Origin: CAZJWR01 sp964549765
Lineage (GTDB): Bacteria; Zixibacteria; MSB-5A5; GN15; JAAZOE01
Length of the DNA: 22,403 nucleotides
Assembly (NCBI GenBank): GCA_964549765.1
Contig: CAZJWR010000059.1
Location: forward strand, 1 to 22,403
Direction of reading: 5' to 3'
Below are positions 7,395 through 14,629 of the stretch, piece by piece (positions within the stretch are counted from its first letter, which is position 1; every line of letters starts with the position of its first letter). The notes beneath the pieces were generated by a model. That model saw only the letters and a list, made by a program, of their open reading frames with translations. It did no database searches and had not been told where the DNA came from. The position numbers were made by a program, and so were the translations under genes.

Positions 7395-8591
7395 TCATTC
7401 GGATTGTGGGACATGCTGTTCCAGTACATCCAGATACTTGTAACCGCTGCCGGTGATGAAGAGGACGATGCGATCGTCAGGGGAGACGTCGCCGTTCGCA
7501 AGCATCCGTTTCAAACAGGCCAGCACGGCGCCGCCCTCGGGCGCGGTGAAGATGCCCTCTTTGGATGCGATCTCGAACGTATCATGGATGATCTCATCGT
7601 CAGAGACGGCCATCGCCAAGCCGCCGCTATCGCGAATGGCCCGCAGCATCAAAAAGTCACCGATGGCGCTGGGGACGCGAAGCCCCGCCGCCAGGGTGTG
7701 CGGATTTTCCCATTCGTCGGCGTAGTCTCTGCCCTGGTCATAGGCCCGGGGGATGGGCGCACAGCCATCCGATTGAACCGCGACCATGCGCGGACGGCAG
7801 CTGTCGATCCATCCCATCCGTTCCATTTCGTCGAACGCCTTCCACATGCCGATCAATCCTGTCCCGCCGCCGGTGGGGTAGATGACCACTTCGGGCAGAT
7901 CATAACCGAAATGCTCGGCCAATTCATATCCCATTGTCTTTTTGCCTTCGATCCGGTATGGCTCCTTGAGGGTAGCCATCGAAAACCAGCCCTCTTCCCG
8001 GACAAGTTCCGCTGCGCGCGCTCCACAGTCCTTGATGGAACCGTCGACCAGCTCGATCTGCGCGCCGTGATAGGCGCAATCCACCAGAAAGGGCGCCGGG
8101 ACGTCCTTCGGCATGATTACTTTGCAGGCGATTCCGGCGCGGGCGGCATACGCCGCGACCGCCGAACCGGCATTGCCGGCAGTCGGGATTATCACGCGCG
8201 AGATGCCCAGTTCCTTTGCGCGGGACACTGCCATACCCAGGCCGCGGGCTTTGAATGATCCGGTCGGATTGACCGATTCGTCTTTGAAGTAAAGATGCCT
8301 CAGCCCCAATTCGGCGCCGATGGCTGCTGACGGCAGCAACGGCGTGCCGCCTTCGCCGAGCGAAACTATATTGGCGTCGTCCATGACCGGGAGGACTTCC
8401 CGATATTTCCACATCGAGGACGGCCGCGCCGCCGAATCGCCTTTATCGATAATTTGTGCGGCGCGATCGTAATCATAATCGACCAGAATCGGCCCGCCGC
8501 AGGAGCAGAGAGTCATGACGGTGTCAATGTCGTATCCCTTGCTGCATTTGGAGCAGTACAACTTGGTGACGGTGGTTTCGGTTGACGGCAT
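7395..8591 (-). CDS. thrC: Threonine synthase
   Basis: This PLP enzyme converts O-phosphohomoserine to threonine, the last step of the pathway. The 398-residue form starts at the ATG 8591, which has GGAGAG six nt upstream; an open extension to 8762 overlaps the upstream peptidase gene and is not needed. An N-terminal zinc-ribbon-like stretch carries Cys 13, 16, 29 and 31 ('LYCSKCSKGY…LCSCGG'). It is followed by 'SLGEGGTPLL', the PLP lysine K114 in 'NPTGSFKARG', the substrate loop 'PTAGNAGSAVAAYA' and the phosphate-binding 'YPTGGGTGLIG'. The Cys-containing N-terminus is common in archaeal-type threonine synthases. No other thr gene is in the window. Other fold-type II PLP enzymes remain a remote alternative. 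Confidence 0.9.
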   Translation of the reverse strand: MPSTETTVTKLYCSKCSKGYDIDTVMTLCSCGGPILVDYDYDRAAQIIDKGDSAARPSSMWKYREVLPVMDDANIVSLGEGGTPLLPSAAIGAELGLRHLYFKDESVNPTGSFKARGLGMAVSRAKELGISRVIIPTAGNAGSAVAAYAARAGIACKVIMPKDVPAPFLVDCAYHGAQIELVDGSIKDCGARAAELVREEGWFSMATLKEPYRIEGKKTMGYELAEHFGYDLPEVVIYPTGGGTGLIGMWKAFDEMERMGWIDSCRPRMVAVQSDGCAPIPRAYDQGRDYADEWENPHTLAAGLRVPSAIGDFLMLRAIRDSGGLAMAVSDDEIIHDTFEIASKEGIFTAPEGGAVLACLKRMLANGDVSPDDRIVLFITGSGYKYLDVLEQHVPQSE

Positions 8592-8728
8592 AAGAGTCTC
8601 TCCAGTCAAATCGTCTGGCGATATCGTGTCAATGTTTTCGCTGATTATAACTACGGGGACGGAATCGGGCCAGCATCTTTTGACGATGACGGGAGAAATT
8701 ATCGAGTCGCGAGGTAATAATAATCCTT

Positions 8729-9898
8729 CTACCTCATGATCAATTTCGTCTGTCTTGGACAAAGAAATCGCGCGCCCGATTCTTCAAGCACGATGTCTTC
8801 CTCCAGGCCGACGTATCCGACCCCCTCAAGCCTGACGCCCAATTCCAACGTGAACACATTGCCCAGTTCCAGGGGAATCGTGGGAGTGGTGCCGTAGCGA
8901 TCCCATTTCGGGCCGAGCACTGCGCCGCCGTCATGGGCGTCGCGGCCCAGCTGGTGACCGAGGGCGTGCTGGTATTCGGGATATCCACCATCAGTCAGGA
9001 TTTTTCGCGCCATGGCGTCGACTTCCCATCCCTCCATCCCCGGCCGGCAGGCGTCGGCGGTCTTTTCGATAATTCCCTTTATGACATTAAACGCTTTCAC
9101 CAATTCCCCGGGCGGTTTTTTCTCATCAGATTTGCGGAAGTAAATCAGCCGCTGGATATCGGAACAATAATCCTTAAGGCGAACTCCGAAATCGACATGC
9201 AGCAGATCGCCTGCTTCGAGCGTCGCATCGGTCGGCCGCCCGTGGCCGGGGTCGGATTTGTCACCGGCGTTGACAATGGTGGGAAACGATGGCCGACCAC
9301 CGACCTCGGCGATGCACGTATCGATTATATCGGCGATCTCGACCTCGGTAAGTCCGGGGGCGAACTGGGCGGCGGCCATTTCCCATGCCTTGCAGGCGGC
9401 TTTGGCGGCATCCGAGAGTAATTCGATTTCCGCCGGAAGTTTTCGGCTCCGCAGTTTGGAGCAGAGGCTTTGCGCCGAAACCAGCCGATCCTTATATGGC
9501 GTTTCGGCCAGATATCGGTATAACATCAGGAACATGCCGTGCGTCAGGCCGTCGGCAGCAGGGTTATCGGTCGAATAATTGATGGCGATTTTTTGTGGAT
9601 TGTACTGCTTGATCAGCTTGCGCAAAGCGGTCCCGGCTTCCTGCGTATATGTCAGAACTTCGTTGAAACGCCGGGTCTGGACGAACAGGTCACGGTCGAA
9701 ATTGCCCACGAGGGCGGCGGTCTCACCGTCGTGCGTGAAGACAAAAAACGACTGCCAGACGACGTCCTCGCCGATCACCAAAGGCAAAACCGGATCGGCC
9801 ATCAGCGACGTTTCACGGACGATGATCAACCAAAGGTCGATATCCAGTTCATTCAGGATACCAGCGGCCTGGTCGATTTTTTCCTTGATCAGGTCCAT
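8729..9898 (-). CDS. M24 family Xaa-Pro aminopeptidase-like metallopeptidase
   Basis: The 389-residue protein has the two-domain layout of aminopeptidase P/prolidase: an N-terminal creatinase-like domain (about 1-150) and a C-terminal pita-bread domain (about 160-389). Dinuclear metal ligands are all visible: D236 in 'HVDFGV', D247 in 'CSDIQR', H315 in 'HALGHQLG', E352 in 'TLELGV' and E367 in 'GLEEDIV'. It should cleave peptides with proline in second position in the cytoplasm; no signal peptide is seen. Two ATGs lie 6 bp apart (9904 and 9898); AGAGGT sits well for the second. The gene is first in the minus-strand run M24-thrC-deacetylase-membrane protein. A prolidase activity is equally possible. 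Confidence 0.87.
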   Translation of the reverse strand: MDLIKEKIDQAAGILNELDIDLWLIIVRETSLMADPVLPLVIGEDVVWQSFFVFTHDGETAALVGNFDRDLFVQTRRFNEVLTYTQEAGTALRKLIKQYNPQKIAINYSTDNPAADGLTHGMFLMLYRYLAETPYKDRLVSAQSLCSKLRSRKLPAEIELLSDAAKAACKAWEMAAAQFAPGLTEVEIADIIDTCIAEVGGRPSFPTIVNAGDKSDPGHGRPTDATLEAGDLLHVDFGVRLKDYCSDIQRLIYFRKSDEKKPPGELVKAFNVIKGIIEKTADACRPGMEGWEVDAMARKILTDGGYPEYQHALGHQLGRDAHDGGAVLGPKWDRYGTTPTIPLELGNVFTLELGVRLEGVGYVGLEEDIVLEESGARFLCPRQTKLIMR

Positions 9899-10028
9899 AC
9901 TCATACCTCTGATACGTTTGTAATACCCCGGCGACGGCAGGCAGCGGTTACGCGAGGTGCGCGGCCGGTTGGAATTTTCCGGATGATCGATTCGGTATCA
10001 ATGTTCCATGCCTTCCCGCAAAGGCAGC

Positions 10029-11411
10029 CTAACGGCAATCAGGCGTCGGGCCGTTCTTGAAAACAAAATTGATGATACAGACGGCATCCGAGATATTGAC
10101 GTTGGCATCGCAGTTGCCGTCACCCGCTTCAACCACGGGGATCGGGGACGGGCCGCCATGAAAGATATAGTTTACCAAATAGACACCGTCGCCGATATTG
10201 ACATCACCGTCATTGTTGGCGTCGCCGTCGCGAAATCGGGCGACTGCTATCGTGAAACTTTTCTCGTCGTATCGTCCCTGAATATCTTCGACGGTCGCGG
10301 TAAAGCTGATCTGGTTTTCGGTCGCCGGAGTTCCCGACAGCAATCCTTCGGGTGATATCGTGAGACCCGTCCCGTCGAGGCCGCCCCCGCCGTCCGTCCA
10401 GGTTTTGGCTCCCGCGCCGCCCGCCGATTCCAGTTGAAACGAAAGGGGCACGCCCAGGCTGCATGACGGGATACTATCGGTAACGATGTTCAACACCCCG
10501 GGATAGTTGACGTAGGACGCCCCATAGCCGATCCGGCAGCAGCCGTATTCGATCCGCATATATCCGCTTTCACCCCACCAGCTGCCCCACGAATTCCGCA
10601 TGATCCAGACGCCGCTGTCGCCCTGATTGTCGTCCCAACCCACCAGGACCACGCCGTGGTTGACTTCGCCGCCGGCAGTTTGGTTAAATATACCGCCGTG
10701 ATACGCTTGCATCGCCGACGTGGCGACGACGGCGACCGATATGGGTCCATGATCCACGATAGCCTGCTTCATGGCGTCGATGCCCGGGATGCTGTTGGCG
10801 TTGCCGATATACGCCCAGGAATAAATCATATAGGTATGGTCGTACGGGCACCCGCAGGGAGCATCGTTGGCGACATACGGGAACTGAGATTCGGGCACGC
10901 CGCCGAGGTCATTGCAGGGGTCTTTTTTCCATTGATGATAAGCGTGCGCCCACCAGCCGCCGTCGCATCCCCAATCGTTGGTGTTGCAACTGATAAGATA
11001 CTGCTCCGACAAATCGACGCTGACGCCGTCTTTTATTTTGATATTACACTCCAGCGGCCCGACCGTCGCGAAGGCCCAGCAGCCGCCGCATCCACCCTGG
11101 TTTCTGATCGGCGTAACTCCGCTGGAGTCGCGCCAATCGAACCGGGCCGGAAGATCGCCCTTGGATACACAGGGATCGAATGTCGCACCCTCCCGCCAAT
11201 TGTCGGGAACGACAAGGCCGCAGAGGTCGCTCATCGGGCGCTGGGTGGCGTCGTTTTCACCGACGGTAAACGTCCAGCCTTCGGCCTTGCCCTGCTCACG
11301 AAGGGCCGTGATATCCTTGGCAGACAATTGGCCGAAGGCGGGCGCCGTCGTCAGCACCAACAGAAAAATCGTTAATGCGGCCAAATATGAACGTCCGGGG
11401 TGCGAGATCAT
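10029..11411 (-). CDS. Secreted papain-like (C1A) cysteine peptidase with C-terminal dockerin
   Basis: The 460-residue preproprotein has a signal peptide ('YLAALTIFLLVLTTAPAFG', cleavage near 27) and a short propeptide-like region (28-85). A complete papain domain follows (about 86-305) with the oxyanion Gln Q105 and nucleophile C111 in 'NQGGCGGCWAF', H252 in 'VNHGVVLVGW' and N273 in 'RNSWG', so it should be active. Residues about 306-392 form an Ig-like cadherin/He_PIG-type module ('LEGLLSGTPATENQISFT' style). Residues 396-460 are a type I dockerin-like pair of Ca-binding repeats ('GDANNDGDVNIGDGVYLVNYIF' and 'GDGNCDANVNISDAVCIINFVF'). AGGAG precedes the ATG by 8 nt. Such dockerins outside cellulosomes may bind cell-surface partners; none is in the window. 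Confidence 0.9.
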   Translation of the reverse strand: MISHPGRSYLAALTIFLLVLTTAPAFGQLSAKDITALREQGKAEGWTFTVGENDATQRPMSDLCGLVVPDNWREGATFDPCVSKGDLPARFDWRDSSGVTPIRNQGGCGGCWAFATVGPLECNIKIKDGVSVDLSEQYLISCNTNDWGCDGGWWAHAYHQWKKDPCNDLGGVPESQFPYVANDAPCGCPYDHTYMIYSWAYIGNANSIPGIDAMKQAIVDHGPISVAVVATSAMQAYHGGIFNQTAGGEVNHGVVLVGWDDNQGDSGVWIMRNSWGSWWGESGYMRIEYGCCRIGYGASYVNYPGVLNIVTDSIPSCSLGVPLSFQLESAGGAGAKTWTDGGGGLDGTGLTISPEGLLSGTPATENQISFTATVEDIQGRYDEKSFTIAVARFRDGDANNDGDVNIGDGVYLVNYIFHGGPSPIPVVEAGDGNCDANVNISDAVCIINFVFKNGPTPDCR

Positions 11412-11457
11412 CGAGGGCTCCTGGTGTCAGATTATCGCTTCGCTCATTTATGCCTAC

Positions 11458-11485
11458 AATATATGGCAAAACATGTATTTGTCCA
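11458..11485 (-). promoter_or_regulatory. Possible promoter of the C1A peptidase gene
   Basis: On the minus strand TGGACA (11485-11480) and TATATT (11463-11458) are 16 bp apart, about 45 bp upstream of the ATG at 11411. Both boxes match the sigma-70 consensus in four or five positions. Confidence 0.35.
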
Positions 11486-11490
11486 CAATT

Positions 11491-11516
11491 AAAAGACGGC
11501 CCGCCCAATCCGGCCG
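11491..11516 (-). terminator. Possible terminator after the M28 peptidase gene
   Basis: Read on the minus strand, CGGCC (11516-11512) pairs with GGCCG (11501-11497), then TCTTTTAATT follows. It starts about 19 bp past the stop of the M28 gene at 11535. The stem is only 5 bp, so the call is moderate. Confidence 0.4.
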
Positions 11517-11534
11517 GACTTATCCCGAAAAACA

Positions 11535-14435
11535 CTATTTCAAAAGCAGCATTTTCTTGGCCGCATCGAACGTCTCGGTTTTCAGCCGATAGAAATACAC
11601 GCCCGTTGCCGCCGGACGGTCATTCTCGTCGCGGCCGTCCCAGACCACGCGATGACTCCCTGGAGCCACATCGCCGTCGACAAGAACCCGCACCCGCTGC
11701 CCCAGTATATTGAATATTTCCAGAGAGACGTGGACGGATTGCGATTCGGGATTGATAAATTCAATCACCGTCTGCGGATTGAAGGGATTCGGGTGATTCT
11801 GCAGCAGTTCGAATTCCTTCGGGACAAGGGCCGGGCTGTCATCATCGGCGGATACTACCAGGCCGAGGTCGGTCACGGCCTGATGAAGCGCGGCGACGGC
11901 GGCGCTTCGATCCATGAACGATAGCGGGATATCGAAAAAGACGTATTTATAATCATCGCCCCGATATCGCCAGCCGACCGGCTTGCCTTCGGTGATGGAA
12001 TCATCGGTATTCGAGTCATAAGTGTATATGACGTCCGGCTCCGGGCTATTCAATTGTACGAAATCGGGAAAGGGGACGCCGGTGCACTGGTAGGGTCCGG
12101 TGTGATGGACGGTGACGGCTGAATCCCATACCAGGTCGGGATATTCCGCCATCAGGCTATGGGCTCCGGCAAAATCGGAATGGACCATCGCCACGGAAGG
12201 TTCGAAATATGACAACGGAATGACTCTATGACTCAGATGGAAATATTGGGCGTATTCTCCGCCATAACCGCCGGGAGTATAACTTATGGTCGTAAAACTG
12301 TCGGGGAAGATGGCGATATTTCCCCATCGTCCGAATATGACCGCCTTGCCGCCCATGGACAAATAATCACAGATATCATCGAGCAAATCGCTGCTCAGGA
12401 TATCGTCCTGGCGGCCGCCCTCGGCGCTCACAATGACCAATTCATAATCGATCAGATTGTAGAGCGAAGCGCGGTCGGGATTCGATGACGATGTATCCGA
12501 CATATACGTGTAGTTGAATTCCGCCAGCGCGTCCCGCATAACCTCGCCGCTGAGCGATTCATCCACCCAGGCTACTGGATTGCTCCCAGTTCGATTGAGC
12601 GCCAGCACCCGACCCGCCTCGAGTGTGGCGGCCTTGGAAATGACGGGAGCGACCCCGGTCGTATCCGAGAGGTTGCCGTCGGTATCGACCGCCACTACGA
12701 AATAGCTATGGAAATCATTGCCCAGCGCGGGGTCGTCGTCGATATAGGTATTTCCCGAAATTTGGTACGGTAAGAGTTGGTGATCGCGGATGACCTGATA
12801 ATGGCTGAAGTCGAGTTCGGAGTTGTTCGCTACCCAACCCAGGCGGACCGATCCCACCTGCGGCAATGCTTTGAGCGATCTCGGCCTGGCCGGAAGCGAA
12901 TAGGGTGTGCCGGAGATCGATTTCGAAACTATCGATGTCTCTCCTGTGCCGGTGAACGGCGTGATATGGAACACATATAGTGTTCCTTCCGTCAAACCTG
13001 AAATCGTATAACGGGTGCTGTCGACAGGCACGACAACCGAGGCCGCCGGCGGACTATGATATGGGCCGTAGTGAATCAAGTAGTGGTCGACCACATCCGG
13101 ATCGCCGGGCAGCCACTCCAGCATCAGGGACTGGCCGTCGCCGACATCATAGATACCCGAAAATTTAATCGGAGGCATCATCAACCCGACGACATAATCG
13201 GTTGCCAGCGATGCCTGGACCATACGGGTCATGTATTCGAAGTTGATATAGGTTGTGCTGTCGGACGACTGATGGTAATGGGATGAGAATGCGTATTCCT
13301 GGACAAAGGTAGCATCGTAACCGTTGTCCAGAAAGGGTTTGTGATCGGAAGCGGTCTGCCCCCTCAAAATGCCCTGAATACCCACCAAGGGGCCGGCCAG
13401 ATCGCTCCAGAGTTGCGAATACGCGTCCTCCGTTCCGTTATAGAGGTTGGCGTTGTCGCTGTTGGGCAAATGACCGATCATATCCAGATTCTGCATGTAG
13501 ATGATATCTTTGCCGATGGCAGCGACCGAATCGGCGTAGTCGTATGATCCCCACATCCACGATTCTTCGGAATCGAAGGTAATGAAGATGAAGGTCATTT
13601 CCGTCTCGATATCTTTCAAGACCCGGGCGATTTCCATAACGCCGGCCGTTCCCGATCCGTTGTCGTCGGCGCCGGGACAATCGGGGACAGCGTCAAAATG
13701 GGCCCCGACGATGATTTGCCGGTCGGGGTATCGCCAGCCAACCTTGGTGGCTATTACATTGCGGCTTTCGACCGGGATCCGATCCCACAATTGTGACCCG
13801 ACAAAAGTGTCGATAACGACCGAATCATAGCCAAAATCCCTGAATTTGGAGGCGATCCAATCAGCCGCGGCATAGCAGGAATCGGTGCCGGTCAGCCGCC
13901 GGTAAAACGCTTCCAGACGATACAGGTACGATTCCAGAGAATCCTGACTGACCAGGCCGATGAGGGAATCGAGCCCGATAGTGTCGACGGGGGATGTAGA
14001 AGCCGGGTTGGGCAGAGTCGGCTCTTTATAAAAGACTTTGAGGTTGCGATCGGGCAGACGCTTTACAGCGCGCGATGCATCTTTGTCCATGACCGCTCCC
14101 TGATCGATCCGGTACACCCGGATGTTGTCACGCTCGAATAGCAATGGATAAATATCCGACGAAACCCGTTCGGGGCGAGTATCCACACCGAGATCGTTGA
14201 TTGTTATTCCTGACGCAAGATTTTGAGCTTCGGGCAGGGCCGCCTCCAACCTGCCCGCCTGTTCTAAATCCGCCAAAACCAGATAGCTATTATTGGCACG
14301 CAATACGGGTTTTGCCCCGATTTCTCGCAGAATTGCGGCTTCATGTTCGCTTTGGATCGGGATGAAGTACAGATCTTCGGCCTCGGCTGCAACCGAGATG
14401 GCACAGGCGATCAACGCCAAGATTAATCGTTTCAT
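11535..14435 (-). CDS. Secreted M28 metallopeptidase with FnIII and FlgD-like C-terminal domains
   Basis: The 966-residue product has a signal peptide (about 1-19). A roughly 130-residue N-terminal region follows, rich in short beta strands. The M28 zinc aminopeptidase domain (about 165-415) shows H246 and D248 in 'VGAHFDAVP', D257 in 'PGADDNGSG', E290-E291 in 'FDSEES', D318 in 'QNLDMIGH' and H388 in 'SSHYHQSSD', a complete co-catalytic zinc set. Two fibronectin type III-like modules lie at about 421-600, then a 250-residue segment with a Rossmann-like feel ('YELVIVSAEGGR…GGKAVIFGRWG'), unassigned. The C-terminus (about 873-966, 'LLQNHPNPFNPQTVIEF…GVYFYRLKT') is the FlgD-like/type A sorting-like domain used for export or surface anchoring. 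A GAGGGGCGG box precedes the ATG. Likely substrates are peptide N-termini; a carboxypeptidase role cannot be excluded. Confidence 0.9.
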   Translation of the reverse strand: MKRLILALIACAISVAAEAEDLYFIPIQSEHEAAILREIGAKPVLRANNSYLVLADLEQAGRLEAALPEAQNLASGITINDLGVDTRPERVSSDIYPLLFERDNIRVYRIDQGAVMDKDASRAVKRLPDRNLKVFYKEPTLPNPASTSPVDTIGLDSLIGLVSQDSLESYLYRLEAFYRRLTGTDSCYAAADWIASKFRDFGYDSVVIDTFVGSQLWDRIPVESRNVIATKVGWRYPDRQIIVGAHFDAVPDCPGADDNGSGTAGVMEIARVLKDIETEMTFIFITFDSEESWMWGSYDYADSVAAIGKDIIYMQNLDMIGHLPNSDNANLYNGTEDAYSQLWSDLAGPLVGIQGILRGQTASDHKPFLDNGYDATFVQEYAFSSHYHQSSDSTTYINFEYMTRMVQASLATDYVVGLMMPPIKFSGIYDVGDGQSLMLEWLPGDPDVVDHYLIHYGPYHSPPAASVVVPVDSTRYTISGLTEGTLYVFHITPFTGTGETSIVSKSISGTPYSLPARPRSLKALPQVGSVRLGWVANNSELDFSHYQVIRDHQLLPYQISGNTYIDDDPALGNDFHSYFVVAVDTDGNLSDTTGVAPVISKAATLEAGRVLALNRTGSNPVAWVDESLSGEVMRDALAEFNYTYMSDTSSSNPDRASLYNLIDYELVIVSAEGGRQDDILSSDLLDDICDYLSMGGKAVIFGRWGNIAIFPDSFTTISYTPGGYGGEYAQYFHLSHRVIPLSYFEPSVAMVHSDFAGAHSLMAEYPDLVWDSAVTVHHTGPYQCTGVPFPDFVQLNSPEPDVIYTYDSNTDDSITEGKPVGWRYRGDDYKYVFFDIPLSFMDRSAAVAALHQAVTDLGLVVSADDDSPALVPKEFELLQNHPNPFNPQTVIEFINPESQSVHVSLEIFNILGQRVRVLVDGDVAPGSHRVVWDGRDENDRPAATGVYFYRLKTETFDAAKKMLLLK

Positions 14436-14461
14436 GATATACCGCCCCTCCTGAAAATCGT

Positions 14462-14471
14462 CTATCTGATA
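14462..14471 (-). promoter_or_regulatory. Candidate operator, copy A (TATCAGATAG)
   Basis: The 10-mer lies inside a larger palindrome, CGTCTAT-CTG-ATAGACG, at 14459-14475, starting 24 bp upstream of the M28 peptidase ATG. A second copy of the 10-mer lies at 14588-14597 near the divergent gene. Confidence 0.35.
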
Positions 14472-14587
14472 GACGCACTGAGCGCTCTCTTGCTCAATAT
14501 ATAATGCGCGGAGCAGAAATAAAAGGTTTCCAAAGAAAAGATTCTGCGAAACGAAAGCGGGTAATATTTGTTCTAATTTAAAATGAT

Positions 14588-14597
14588 TATCAGATAG
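14588..14597 (+). promoter_or_regulatory. Candidate operator, copy B (TATCAGATAG)
   Basis: This is an exact copy of the 10-mer found on the opposite strand at 14471-14462, placed 32 bp before the ATG at 14630. The two copies flank the divergent intergenic region symmetrically, as expected for sites of a shared regulator. Confidence 0.35.
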
Positions 14598-14629
14598 TGT
14601 AACGTCAAAACCCGATGCGCAGAGTTCAA

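Noticed and set aside
8592..8762. A 57-residue N-terminal extension of threonine synthase
   Set aside because: It overlaps the end of the M24 peptidase gene and lies before a clear GGAGAG box and ATG at 8591 where the Cys-rich family N-terminus begins.
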